From the NCBI GenBank assembly GCA_016715325.1, contig JADKAL010000004.1, forward strand, positions 237,695-301,694: a stretch of DNA of 64,000 bases, in the 5' to 3' direction. This document shows positions 28,636-37,182 of this stretch, piece after piece; positions within the stretch are counted from its first letter, which is position 1, and the number at the start of each line of letters is the position of its first letter. The translations under genes and the position numbers were made by a program. The notes beneath the pieces are model-generated. The model was not told where the DNA came from and searched no databases. It was given only the letters and a program-made list of their open reading frames with translations. This DNA is from Methylococcaceae bacterium. GTDB taxonomy: Bacteria; Pseudomonadota; Gammaproteobacteria; Methylococcales; Methylomonadaceae.

Positions 28636-29673
28636 ATGGCATTAGCCTCATTGCGTCAAATTTTGGATTATGCAGCAGAGCATGGTTTCGCCGTCCCCGC
28701 ATTCAACGTCAGCAACATGGAACAAGTTCAAGCCATCATGCAAGCGGCTAATGCCTGTGACAGCCCCGTGATTATGCAAGGCTCAGCTGGAGCGAATAAC
28801 TATGCCGGAAGTGTATTTTTGAGGCATTTGATCCTGGCCGCGATTGAACAATATCCTCATATTCCAGTCGTCATGCACCGTGATCATGCCCCTACCCCTA
28901 ACATTTGTGCACAAGCCATTCAAGCTGGATTCAGTTCTGTGATGATGGATGGTTCGTTATTGGATGATATGAAAACCCCGGCCTCCTTTGAATATAACGT
29001 CAAAGTTACGCAAAACGTGGTCAAGATGGCTCATGCCTGTGGTGTATCGGTTGAAGGTGAAATTGGTTGCCTGGGTTCGTTAGAAAGCAAAGACGGCATT
29101 GGGAATGAAAAACCATCAGTTCAAGCAGAACACGGTAAATTATTGACCGACCCGGATGAAGCGGTTGAGTTTGTCAAACAAACCCAAATCGATGCTTTAG
29201 CCGTCGCCATTGGTACCAGTCATGGCGCGTATAAATTCAGTAAACCACCGACTGGCGATGTGTTGGTGATCAGCCGATTAAAAACTCTGCAACAACGCTT
29301 GCCGAATACCCACTTCGTCATGCACGGTTCCAGCTCGGTTTCACAAGATTGGCTAAACATCATCAATGAATACGGCGGTGATATTCCCCAAACTTATGGC
29401 GTACCCGTGGAAGAAATTATCGAAGGCATTAAATACGGTGTCCGTAAAGTCAATATTGATACCGACTTGCGCATGGCATCAACCGGGGCTATTCGTCAGT
29501 TTGTAGGCCAACCAGAAAATGCATCCGAACTGGATGCGCGGAAAATTTACAAAGCCGCACGGGATGCCATGCAAGCGTTATGTCAGGCACGGTATGAAGC
29601 CTTTGGCTGTGCGGGGCACGCCAGCAGAATTAAAGTCATTTCTTTAAGCGAAATGGCAAAACAGTATAATTAG
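28636..29673 (+). CDS. fba: Class II fructose-bisphosphate aldolase (Calvin-type)
   Basis: 345 residues. Catalyses reversible condensation of dihydroxyacetone phosphate with glyceraldehyde 3-phosphate (or erythrose 4-phosphate in the Calvin cycle) using a divalent metal. Metal and catalytic residues are visible in '[19 protein letters not shown]' (His ligand and catalytic Asp), '[15 protein letters not shown]', '[13 protein letters not shown]' and '[10 protein letters not shown]', with phosphate binding in '[11 protein letters not shown]'. Length and insertions match the ~345-residue B-type subgroup found in autotrophs and methylotrophs. A GGAG site precedes the ATG. It is the most housekeeping-like gene of the right half, odd inside an att-bounded segment. 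Confidence 0.95.
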   Translation: MALASLRQILDYAAEHGFAVPAFNVSNMEQVQAIMQAANACDSPVIMQGSAGANNYAGSVFLRHLILAAIEQYPHIPVVMHRDHAPTPNICAQAIQAGFSSVMMDGSLLDDMKTPASFEYNVKVTQNVVKMAHACGVSVEGEIGCLGSLESKDGIGNEKPSVQAEHGKLLTDPDEAVEFVKQTQIDALAVAIGTSHGAYKFSKPPTGDVLVISRLKTLQQRLPNTHFVMHGSSSVSQDWLNIINEYGGDIPQTYGVPVEEIIEGIKYGVRKVNIDTDLRMASTGAIRQFVGQPENASELDARKIYKAARDAMQALCQARYEAFGCAGHASRIKVISLSEMAKQYN

Positions 29674-29725
29674 AGCTAAATATTGGATTTTAAATGGAAG
29701 TCGCCCTAATCAGGAATTTAACAAG

Positions 29726-30058
29726 ATGAGATTAAAGGAAGATCAGATTGAAGTCGGCTATTTGTATTTGACGACTTTAAATCAATATCGTGCTGTGCTG
29801 GCGATGAAAGGCGAATTTATGATTTATGCCCCCAGTTTGGAAGGGGCTAGCCCATTAACCCTGAGCCCTGCAAAAATGCCATTTGAAAACCAGCCCTTTA
29901 AAAAATGCCAAACCGTCACCTTTGCCAAAAAGGATTACCAATTATTTAACTTTAACGGCACGGACGCTATCAAACATCAATTGGATGACGCACAGTTAGC
30001 CCAAGTGATTGCACAGTGTAATGCTAAGTCGGCTATTGCTGCTTTGTTAGCGGAATAA
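29726..30058 (+). CDS. Hypothetical protein
   Basis: 110 residues, beginning 52 bp after the aldolase on the same strand. It is predicted soluble, with beta-rich sequence ('YLYLTTLNQYRAVLAMKGEFMIYAP') and a helical Ala-rich end ('LAQVIAQCNAKSAIAALLAE'). I do not recognise a family. Co-directionality with the aldolase suggests co-transcription. It is followed by the convergent rtcR gene. Confidence 0.6.
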   Translation: MRLKEDQIEVGYLYLTTLNQYRAVLAMKGEFMIYAPSLEGASPLTLSPAKMPFENQPFKKCQTVTFAKKDYQLFNFNGTDAIKHQLDDAQLAQVIAQCNAKSAIAALLAE

Positions 30059-30118
30059 AGTTGTAACCCCCTAAAATGAAATAAGCATATCTATTTAATA
30101 GAATTAGGGATTTACTGT

Positions 30119-31701
30119 TCATAAATTCGCCCACTCCAAACCAAACTTCGCCAAATATTTCCTCAAGCGGTCGGAATCGTTTGTGCTCCCGCGCTGGCTG
30201 CGGATACAGCGAACAGCTTGCGTCCGGCTTCGGACAAGCTTTTGCATTGCTTACAAATGGTGAGCACCGACTGCAATTGCATCCGGTCGAACAAGTCCAT
30301 TTCGGCCAGTTGTTCAGGTGTCAGTAACCCGGATAATTCGGCAACTTGCGGCTCAGTACGGTTGCCCCATAGTTTCTGCAATCGGTTGATTTCCTGCCCG
30401 ACCAATTCGTCGGTGATGCGCCCGCCATCGGCCAAGGTTGCCAGCCGTAACACCGACGCGCCCAAATCGCGGAAATTGCCCTGCCAACACGCCTCGTTGG
30501 AGGTGGCAAAGCGCAGGTATTTTTGCCGGGCTTCCTTGTTGAAGCTGACTTTTCCGCCAACGTCAGCCGATTGTTGTGCCAGCAGGTAATCGATATTCGG
30601 CTCGATGTCTTCCGGACGCTGTGCCAGTGACGGCAACTCATAAGTCCACAAATTGATACGGGCGAATAAATCTTCGCGGAATCGTCCCGCAGCCACATCT
30701 TGCCTTAAATCACGGTGGGTTCCGGCAATTAACTGGAAATCGCTCTTCACCAGTTTATCGCCGCCGACCGGAAAGAAATTTTTTTCTTCGATGGCTTTCA
30801 GCAGCATCGCTTGTTCGTCCGCGCCGAGTTCACCAATTTCATCCAAGAACAACAAACCCTTATCCGCACTCCTGAGCAACCCGCCCCGGTCTTGTTGTGC
30901 CCCAGTGAATGCGCCCTTGACATGGCCGAACAAAGCCGAGGCTGCGCCATCGCCGCGTAACGTTGCGCAATTGATTTCTACAAAGCTACCTGAGATTTGG
31001 TGGCGGGCTTTTTTAAGTTCAAAAACACGCTTGGCGAGAAAGGACTTGCCCGCCCCAGTTTGACCCATCAACAACATCGGTGCTTTCGAGCGCACGGCGA
31101 CATGTTCGATTTCGCTGATCATTCGGTTGAAGGCAGCATTGCGTGTCTCAATGCCGGACTTCAACAAGGCGATAGCATCGGCTTCCGCCTTAGCGTAGCG
31201 TTTGGCTATCGCGTCGTAATGACTTAAGTCCAGGTCAATCAAGGCATAACTGCCGACCAAGCCGCTTTTTTGCCTGCGTGGTGGGGAGGTTTGCAACAAT
31301 ACGCCCGGAAAATAGCGCGCTTCCACCATCAAAAACAAGCAAATCTGCGCAACGTGCGTGCCGGTGGTGATGTGTATCCAGTAGTCTTCGCGTTCAGTAT
31401 CGAAGGGATAGTGCGTGGAGAAATCGAACAATGCGCCATAAACCTGGCCGAAATCCCAAGGATCGGCAATCGTCATTTCCACCGGCAACACTTCAGTTTC
31501 AGGGGACACCGACGCGATGTCTTCAGTGAGTAATTGAAGTAAGGACTGATATTTTCGGTCGTAAAACAAGACAAAACGGTCGATGACCAAATCTTCATGT
31601 TGGGTCAACGATACGGTAGGCCGCCATTTTTCCCAACGTCCCGACCCGACACCAGAATCCAGTTGAGAACCGATAAAGCCGATGACTACTTTTTTCTTCA
31701 T
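30119..31701 (-). CDS. rtcR: RtcR, sigma-54-dependent activator of the RNA-repair operon (C-terminus frameshifted)
   Basis: The N-terminal ~180 residues are the RtcR CARF-like sensor ('VVIGFIGSQLDSGVGSGRWEKW'). The AAA+ domain follows with Walker A 'LLMGQTGAGKSFLAKRV', the sigma-54 contact loop 'GHVKGAFTGAQQDRGG' and Walker B 'GLLFLDEIGEL'. The frame ends at 30163 after 'LFAVS', but a one-base shift near 30200 gives the usual DNA-binding end 'STNDSDRLRKYLAKFGLEWA' to 30119. If real, the shift would impair DNA binding; it may be a sequence error. In E. coli and Salmonella RtcR senses RNA fragments and activates rtcBA. The divergent sigma-54 promoter here fits that role. Confidence 0.92.
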
Positions 31702-31844
31702 GAGAAATATTTATAAAGGCGATATATAAATCTAACATTATTAGTATAGTTCATCTTTTTATAGCCCAATAATAAACTACATAAATGATTTTTAATTACA
31801 AATAATCAGATAGTTATAAATATTTAAACACTAAAAAAAATTTT

Positions 31845-31860
31845 TGGCATAGTTATCGCT
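31845..31860 (+). promoter_or_regulatory. Sigma-54 promoter of the RNA-repair operon
   Basis: TTGGCATAGTTATCGCT matches the -24/-12 consensus: GG at 31846-31847 and GC at 31858-31859, exactly 10 bases apart. It lies in the gap between divergent rtcR and slipin, where RtcR-dependent control is expected. Transcription would start near 31871, giving a ~490-base leader before slipin. Confidence 0.82.
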
Positions 31861-31870
31861 TTGTTGTGAA

Positions 31871-32026
31871 TGTCATGTAATGAAGTTTGTGCTTACAAGT
31901 TGTGTTTAGCAACACACTGGTGCGGTAAAGCCCTGATAAGGTTGTTGTGCCGTATGCCGCCAAGTTTCAGTTATGGCAAACGGGTGTGTCTGGTGACAGA
32001 GGTTGGTTCGATTCCACCGCATCCAC
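31871..32026 (+). ncRNA. Structured leader RNA preceding the tRNA-like element
   Basis: No plausible protein is encoded. Several hairpins can be drawn: GTGTT/AACAC near 31900-31913 and TGCC..GGCA around 31951-31978. Near 32001-32028 a T-arm-like 'GGTTCGATTCCACC' is followed by an ATCCACCA end, which looks like the 3' part of a second, more divergent tRNA-like module. Its exact 5' boundary cannot be fixed. Confidence 0.4.
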
Positions 32027-32098
32027 CATTGGATAGCTCAGTGGGTAGAGCGATGGACTGATAATCCATTTGTCGCGGGTTCGACTCCTGCTCCAAAT
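32027..32098 (+). ncRNA. tRNA-Ile(GAU)-like RNA in the rtc operon leader
   Basis: A complete cloverleaf can be drawn. The D-arm is GCTC/GAGC. The anticodon arm is ATGGA/TCCAT with loop CTGATAA (anticodon GAT). The T-arm is GCGGG/CCTGC with loop TTCGACT. The acceptor pairs only five of seven positions (TTGGA/TCCAA) and no CCA follows. It lies ~155 bases downstream of the sigma-54 promoter and upstream of slipin, so it would be transcribed with the repair genes. Known rtc operons in other bacteria carry Y-RNA/tRNA-like RNAs, which supports a regulatory or decoy role over a translational one. Confidence 0.75.
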
Positions 32099-32362
32099 TT
32101 CGGTCTATAAAACCGATAAACAAATAATGCAGTACGGCTGGTTGTGGAACACGCAAGTGTCCACTGTCCTTAACCGCAAAAGTAGGATCGCAAGTTAGGC
32201 AAGTCGCAACAGGTTCAGTGAAAACAGCGATTAAAGGATTGGATGCAATTGCAACCAAGCCCTTACCCCTGAAATTCACTAGCGTTGCGACTCCCTGGTT
32301 TGCCAGAACACGGACGCAGTTTGGGATATCCGACCAGCCTCAATATAACTTAAGGAAAGATT

Positions 32363-33502
32363 ATGTTTAAAACAGTATTTATCAAGCTTAACGAACGCGG
32401 CTTATTGATGCAGCGTGGCGATTTTGTCCGTGTTTTGGAATCCGGCGAACATCGTTTGTCGTTGAACCCGTTTAAACGGCAAACTGTGACGATAATTGCT
32501 GCCGACAGCGAATTCAATGACGAAACCTTGCTGAATTATTTGCAGAAGAACGAAGCCGCGCTGGTGAGTCGTTACCTGCACGTTTTTGAATTAAGCGACC
32601 AGGAAGCTGGCTTGTTGTACGCCAATAATAAGCTGGTTGAAATTTTAGCCCCAGGCACCCGTCGCGCTTATTGGAAAGGCGATATCGATTTTGCATTAGA
32701 AAAGGCCGATATATCTCAGGGTTACGAAGTAGATAAGCAATTGACCCAGCGTATCAAGCAATCCTGGCTGAAAGGCCGCGAGTTGAAGGGTTCTGAAGGT
32801 TTATTGGCGGTTATGATTCCAGCTTACCATGTCGGCGTGTTGAAAATCGACGGCAAAGTTGTGCGTTTGATGACCGCAGCAACAGAAGTATTCTGGGGCT
32901 TTAACCGTGACATTACAGTGGAAACCGTTGATATGCGCTTGCAAAACCAGGAAGTCAGCGGCCAGGAAATCCTGACCAAAGACAAGGTGGCCTTGCGGAT
33001 CAGCCTGATTGCGACCTGGCAGTTTAGCGATGTGTTATTGGCCTTTGCCAAGCTGAACAAGCCAGCAGAGCATTTATACCGCGAATTACAGTTCGCCCTA
33101 CGTGAAGCCATTGGCGAACGCACGCTGGATAACTTGCTGGAAAACAAGCAGTCGCTGAATAAGCTGTTGCTGGATGCCGTGCAAGGCAAGCTGGCGAGCT
33201 TTGGCATCGACGTAACCAGCGTCGGCCTGCGCGACATCATCCTGCCAGGCGAAATGAAAACTATCCTGGCACAAGTGGTGGAAGCGCAAAAAGCGGCTGA
33301 AGCCAATATCATCAAGCGCCGGGAAGAAACCAACGCAACCCGGTCCTTGCTGAACACCGCCAAAGTCATGGAAGAAAACGCCACGGCGCTACGGTTGAAA
33401 GAACTGGAAACCCTGGAACGTGTCGCCGAACGGATTGACAAGATTTCCGTATTCGGCGGCCTGGATCAGGTGTTGAACGGTTTGATCAGCATTAAGCAAT
33501 AA
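32363..33502 (+). CDS. Slipin family (SPFH/band-7) protein of the rtc operon
   Basis: 379 residues with an SPFH domain: 'VVRLMTAATEVFWGFNRDITVETVDMR' and 'TKDKVALRISLIATWQFSD', then 'GIDVTSVGLRDIILPGEMKTIL'. A coiled-coil Ala/Glu-rich tail ('VVEAQKAAEANIIKRREETNATRSLL') precedes the C-terminus. The N-terminus has an extra ~130-residue region ('FKTVFIKLNERGLLMQRGDF') without a strong membrane helix. An AAGGAAAG ribosome-binding site precedes the ATG. Slipins of this subtype recur with rtcB in RtcR-controlled operons. A scaffolding role at membranes is inferred from the family. Confidence 0.88.
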   Translation: MFKTVFIKLNERGLLMQRGDFVRVLESGEHRLSLNPFKRQTVTIIAADSEFNDETLLNYLQKNEAALVSRYLHVFELSDQEAGLLYANNKLVEILAPGTRRAYWKGDIDFALEKADISQGYEVDKQLTQRIKQSWLKGRELKGSEGLLAVMIPAYHVGVLKIDGKVVRLMTAATEVFWGFNRDITVETVDMRLQNQEVSGQEILTKDKVALRISLIATWQFSDVLLAFAKLNKPAEHLYRELQFALREAIGERTLDNLLENKQSLNKLLLDAVQGKLASFGIDVTSVGLRDIILPGEMKTILAQVVEAQKAAEANIIKRREETNATRSLLNTAKVMEENATALRLKELETLERVAERIDKISVFGGLDQVLNGLISIKQ

Positions 33503-33506
33503 AAAG

Positions 33507-33558
33507 TCCGTTCATGGTGTACCCGAAGGGCATAAAAGCTTGTCGAACCATGAACGGA
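33507..33558 (+). repeat. REP-like palindromic repeat (copy 1)
   Basis: TCCGTTCATGGT and ACCATGAACGGA arms enclose a longer loop containing GCTTGTCGA. One of five related palindromes clustered in 33.5-37.6 kb, positioned between slipin and the zinc-ribbon gene. Confidence 0.8.
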
Positions 33559-33593
33559 TCAACAAGTCAGTTTAACCTTATGGGTACAGTGTC

Positions 33594-34063
33594 ATGAAAA
33601 GCGGTCGTCAACGTCGAGCCGAAATAATGTTGCGGCGAAAAGAGATACGGTTAACAAACTCGGCTAACAGTAAATATCTTAAGCGCGTATCGCTAGCCAG
33701 CCAATATGATATGCCACATGGAAGTGTACCCGTAAATCCGGCCAGTTTAAGTCCTAACAACAGTTATGGGATACCGGAATTTGTTAAGCGCGGGTTTTAT
33801 GTTGACATGCCTTTTTTACTTGTAAACATTGTGGAACGCCGCAAATCTGGACAGCCCAGCAACAGCATTGGTGGTATGAACTGGCAAAGGGTGATATCTG
33901 GACAATCGCGGTTTTATGTCGGCCCTGCCGAATAAAAGAACGTGAACGGAAAGCGCTGGCTAGAAAAATACATTTAGAAGGATTATTGAGAAAACGGCAA
34001 CTTAGCAATAACAAATTGCCGCAGGAAATAATCGCTAACCAGCAATTAATAATGCAGTTATAA
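33594..34063 (+). pseudogene. Zinc-ribbon protein, frameshifted at a T homopolymer
   Basis: Begins 'MKSGRQRRAEIMLRRKEIRL' and 'VPVNPASLSPNNSYGIPEFVKRGFYVDMPF'. At the T6 run (33811-33816) a one-base shift is required to continue 'TCKHCGTPQIWTAQQQHWWY' and 'WTIAVLCRPCRIKERERKAL', ending at 34063. The two CxxC pairs form a probable zinc ribbon, and the pattern matches the 'probable zinc-ribbon' family often beside rtcB. The uncorrected frame stops at 33935 and lacks the zinc ligands. Homopolymer position makes a sequencing error possible. It is followed 19 bp later by rtcB. Confidence 0.75.
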
Positions 34064-34082
34064 AAATAGGGAGAACAGTCTC

Positions 34083-35309
34083 ATGCAACCCGAAAACTTT
34101 ACCGTCATGCAAGCCGGAAACGGCAAGCCGATCAAACTATGGACGCACGGCGTGCCGGTGGAAGACGAAGCCAAAAAGCAATTGCAGAACATCGCGGAAT
34201 TGCCGTTTATCTTTAAGCATGTCGCGGTGATGCCGGACGTGCATTTGGGTAAGGGTTCAACCATCGGTAGCGTAATCCCCACCTTGGGTGCGATCATCCC
34301 GGCGGCGGTCGGCGTGGACATTGGTTGCGGGATGATGGCGGCGCGTACCAGCTTAACTGCTAGTGATTTGCCGGATAACCTGCACGGCTGGCGAACAGCG
34401 ATTGAACGCGCTGTGCCGCATGGCTTGTCGCGTACGCGCGGTGGCCGGGATAAAGGTTCTTGGGAAAACACCTCGGCCAATGTGGATAAACAATGGGCGG
34501 AGTTATTGCCGGAATTTGAAGCGATCTGTGCCAAACATAAATGCCTCAAGAACACCAACAACCATAAGCATTTGGGGACACTCGGCACTGGCAACCACTT
34601 CATCGAAGTTTGTTTGGATGAAAGTCAAAACGTGTGGTTTATGCTGCATTCCGGTTCGCGTGGAGTGGGGAATCGTATCGGCACGCACTTTATCGAACTG
34701 GCGAAAAAGGATATGGAAAAGTTCTATATCCAATTGCCGGATAGTGATTTGTCGTACTTTCCGGAAGGCACGGAACATTTCAATGACTATGTGCAAGCGG
34801 TAAGCTGGGCGCAGGATTTTGCCCGCCGTAACCGCGAGTTAATGATGCAAAACGTGGTCGCGGCGATCCAGGCAATTTGTCCCAAATCGTTTACAACCGA
34901 TGTGGAAGCGGTGAACTGCCACCATAACTACGTGCAACGTGAACACCACTTCGGCCATAACGTGTTGGTGACGCGAAAAGGCGCAGTGGCGGCATGGCCG
35001 GGGCAGATGGGGATTATCCCCGGCTCGATGGGCGCAAAGTCGTTCATAGTGCGCGGTAAGGGGCAGGAAGAAGCGTTCTGCTCTTGCAGCCACGGCGCTG
35101 GTCGCACCATGTCCCGTACTGCCGCGAAAAAGCGCTTTAGCGTCGCCGACCAAATCGAAGCGACCAAAGGCGTGGAATGCCGAAAAGATGCCGATGTCAT
35201 CGACGAAATCCCGATGGCGTATAAAGACATCGACGCGGTGATGGCGGCGCAATCGGACTTGGTGGAAATTGTGCATACCTTGAAGCAGGTGATTTGTGTT
35301 AAAGGCTAG
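34083..35309 (+). CDS. rtcB: RNA 3'-phosphate/5'-OH ligase RtcB (first copy)
   Basis: 408 residues. RtcB joins 2',3'-cyclic phosphate or 3'-phosphate RNA ends to 5'-OH ends using GTP and Mn2+. Metal-site motifs are visible: 'HVAVMPDVHLGKGSTIGSVI', 'AVGVDIGCGMMAAR' (Asp/Cys), 'TGNHFIEV', 'LHSGSRGVGN', 'NCHHNYV'. The guanylylated His is in 'CSCSHGAGRTMSR', and the end is 'HTLKQVICVKG'. Length is typical of E. coli-type RtcB. A GGGAGA site precedes the start. It is in the sigma-54-driven operon. A second, divergent RtcB lies at 39331. Confidence 0.96.
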   Translation: MQPENFTVMQAGNGKPIKLWTHGVPVEDEAKKQLQNIAELPFIFKHVAVMPDVHLGKGSTIGSVIPTLGAIIPAAVGVDIGCGMMAARTSLTASDLPDNLHGWRTAIERAVPHGLSRTRGGRDKGSWENTSANVDKQWAELLPEFEAICAKHKCLKNTNNHKHLGTLGTGNHFIEVCLDESQNVWFMLHSGSRGVGNRIGTHFIELAKKDMEKFYIQLPDSDLSYFPEGTEHFNDYVQAVSWAQDFARRNRELMMQNVVAAIQAICPKSFTTDVEAVNCHHNYVQREHHFGHNVLVTRKGAVAAWPGQMGIIPGSMGAKSFIVRGKGQEEAFCSCSHGAGRTMSRTAAKKRFSVADQIEATKGVECRKDADVIDEIPMAYKDIDAVMAAQSDLVEIVHTLKQVICVKG

Positions 35310-35330
35310 AGTTAATTTGATTGACAAACT

Positions 35331-35373
35331 ATTCTCCGTTCGTGGTGAGCTTGTCGAACCATGAATGGAGAAT
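35331..35373 (+). repeat. REP-like palindrome (copy 2), left flank of the GIY-YIG gene
   Basis: ATTCTCCGTTCGTGGT and ACCATGAATGGAGAAT arms around GAGCTTGTCGA. It is in inverted orientation relative to the copy at 35678-35718, so the pair brackets the nuclease gene. Confidence 0.85.
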
Positions 35374-35407
35374 AGTTAACAACTCCGTAACGGTAAAGGT
35401 AAACAAG

Positions 35408-35758
35408 ATGTTTTGGGTCTATATTTTAAAATGTTCTGACGGCAGTTATTACACTGGCCACACCGACAACCTTGAAATGCGCATCGCCCAACATCAAGCA
35501 GGGGAATGTCCAGGTTATACCGCCACACGGCTTCCCGCGGAACTCGTCTGGACACAAGAATTCAACTCACGGGAAGAAGCTTTAGCAGCGGAAAGACAAA
35601 TCAAAGGTTGGGGCCGCAAGAAAAAAGAAGCCATGATGCGTGGTGACTGGGCGGAAGTTTCCCGTTTGGCACAAATTAAATCCGCTCATGGTTCGACAAG
35701 CTCACCACGAACGGATTTACTTTTACGTGGCGACAATGACGAATTTGATCCATTGTAA
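35408..35758 (+). CDS. Small GIY-YIG endonuclease (URI-type)
   Basis: 116 residues from the ATG at 35408 (upstream in-frame sequence is only translated repeat). The GIY-YIG core is 'FWVYILKCSDGSYYTGHTDN', with 'MRIAQHQAGECPGYTATRLP' (Arg and Tyr), the Glu in 'SREEALAAERQIKGWGRKKK' and a basic end. Single-domain GIY-YIG proteins of this type are widespread; their natural substrates are mostly unknown. The C-terminal 'SAHGSTSSPRTDLLLRG' is encoded by the palindromic repeat at 35678-35718, so the repeat supplies part of the protein. It sits inside the rtc operon between rtcB and unknown AT-rich genes. Confidence 0.9.
   Translation: MFWVYILKCSDGSYYTGHTDNLEMRIAQHQAGECPGYTATRLPAELVWTQEFNSREEALAAERQIKGWGRKKKEAMMRGDWAEVSRLAQIKSAHGSTSSPRTDLLLRGDNDEFDPL
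35678..35718 (-). repeat. REP-like palindrome (copy 3), right flank of the GIY-YIG gene
   Basis: AAATCCGCTCATGG..CCACGAACGGATTT arms around TTCGACAAGCTCA. Read on the minus strand it matches copy 2. It overlaps the last codons of the GIY-YIG gene. Confidence 0.85.
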
Positions 35759-35781
35759 TATCAGGCAATAAATCCCATAAG

Positions 35782-35814
35782 CCGTTCGTCCTGAGTCTTG
35801 TCGAAGGATGAACA
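35782..35814 (+). repeat. REP-like palindrome (copy 4)
   Basis: CCGTTCGTCCTGAGTCTTGTCGAAGGATGAAC is a diverged relative of copies 1-3, lying 24 bp after the GIY-YIG stop. Confidence 0.7.
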
Positions 35815-35958
35815 ACATCATTTTAATGATGAGCTATTAGCGCTTCGGTTGAGGTATTCACACGCAGAGCATGGGAAAGATTAAACAGAGTTGTAAAAGA
35901 TTATTTATGATCTTATAATAAAGAGCATTATTCCTCTTTTTATTGGAGCAGACATACT

Positions 35959-36585
35959 ATGTCATCAGCTTTTACTTGTCGTTATAAAGATTTAATTGGC
36001 GATTATCGTAAGATTTTCACCCAGATATCACCAGAAAATCCTTTAACTGTCATATATAAAATGGATCTAATTCCCTATCGAATATTTAATGTTTCTGTTT
36101 TTGATCCAAAAAAAGACATTGGAAATCTGTCACCAACAATAACTTCGAGACAATTCAAGGATCATACTGCTTTTTATTTAAACTCTGTTAGGGACTTTTT
36201 ATTTTGTCTCATAATTACAGTACACGGAAAACCGAAATATATAATTAAGCCAACGCTTGGAATTGTACGTTGCTTGAAGAAACAACTTAATCTTAGGTCT
36301 AGGGTTGAGCTTGCTGAGTTTATTTTGCAAGGAAACATGCCATTACTGTTGGGCGGAAATCCTATTGAGCTTCGACAAGCGGCAAGAAAACTTAATTCAA
36401 AATATAAACGAATAAAATCAGAAAATTTGGAATTAAAAAAGGGTAATAGCGAGAAATCGGACGAGATTAATCAGCTTTTTCAGAAAATAGACAAATTAGG
36501 ATGTGACATACGTAATTTAGAAATGGAGCGTAAAATTTATCGAGATAAACTTATCGCTGCATGTAATCCTAACCCGTATAAATAG
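35959..36585 (+). CDS. Hypothetical protein with C-terminal coiled coil
   Basis: 208 residues, AT-rich codon use unlike the rtc genes around it. The N-terminal ~120 residues are globular ('MDLIPYRIFNVSVFDPKKDI', 'RQFKDHTAFYLNSVRDFLFC'). The last ~80 form a heptad-like coiled coil ('LRQAARKLNSKYKRIKSENL', 'EINQLFQKIDKLGCDIRNLE'). No membrane segment or known domain seen. A TTGGAG site precedes the ATG. It lies between palindromic repeats 4 and 5 with two other unknown genes and appears to be an insertion into the rtc operon. Confidence 0.65.
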   Translation: MSSAFTCRYKDLIGDYRKIFTQISPENPLTVIYKMDLIPYRIFNVSVFDPKKDIGNLSPTITSRQFKDHTAFYLNSVRDFLFCLIITVHGKPKYIIKPTLGIVRCLKKQLNLRSRVELAEFILQGNMPLLLGGNPIELRQAARKLNSKYKRIKSENLELKKGNSEKSDEINQLFQKIDKLGCDIRNLEMERKIYRDKLIAACNPNPYK

Positions 36586-36597
36586 CCGATTAATGTT

Positions 36598-37182
36598 ATG
36601 TGTGGCTATTGCATAGAAAGCGGACTTCTACTCGAATTTGTTAAAAGTGAAAGGACAAATTCCGAATTTGAATTGGAAAATAATTTTATCTCAAACTACC
36701 TCCAAGAAACAAAAAACTTAATTGGGCTTATTGAAAACTCAAGACATTTAAGCAATTTTACCAGCTCAATCGATATAGTTTTGTGCCGATTGTATGACCA
36801 TTATCTAAACAAAGGACACACTAAAAGTCTATTCGATGTAATCGAAAAATCATTTGGTCGAGATGTAATCAATGCTTATCTTGTAGATATTGGAACTGAT
36901 GATAAAAATCAATTTGAAGCGCCACTTAAAAATCAAGAGACTTATAACAATGCAGGCACTTGGAATAAGTTTTTGAAAAACGGTAATCTAATTGCTGATT
37001 CAGAGAGATGTTTAAATGCTTATTACGATTGGTGGATTTTAGGACATAATAAGGAAACCAGTGATCCAGACGTGCGGATGGCTGAGACAGGGGTAATGGA
37101 TCCCATTGCTAATACACCAAAATATGAATGGAAGAAATTTTATAGAGCTTTTCCAGTAGTATTTTTTCATTGTCATATCTGA
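36598..37182 (+). CDS. Hypothetical protein, possibly frameshifted into the next ORF
   Basis: 194 residues, AT-rich, starting 12 bp after the previous gene. The sequence is helix-rich ('NNFISNYLQETKNLIGLIEN', 'ALYDHYLNKGHTKSLFDVIE'-like region) with 'LNAYYDWWILGHNKE' near the end. A T6 run at about 37161-37166 lies just before its stop, and the next ORF overlaps by 13 bases in another frame. A one-base change would fuse both into a ~305-residue protein. Family not recognised. Confidence 0.55.
   Translation: MCGYCIESGLLLEFVKSERTNSEFELENNFISNYLQETKNLIGLIENSRHLSNFTSSIDIVLCRLYDHYLNKGHTKSLFDVIEKSFGRDVINAYLVDIGTDDKNQFEAPLKNQETYNNAGTWNKFLKNGNLIADSERCLNAYYDWWILGHNKETSDPDVRMAETGVMDPIANTPKYEWKKFYRAFPVVFFHCHI

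Noticed and set aside
32027-32098. A functional tRNA-Ile gene
   Set aside because: Only five acceptor pairs, no CCA, and location inside the rtc leader argue for a tRNA-like RNA instead.
35321-35407. Extended N-terminus for the GIY-YIG protein
   Set aside because: It translates repeat copy 2; the ATG at 35408 begins the conserved 'WVYIL' strand.
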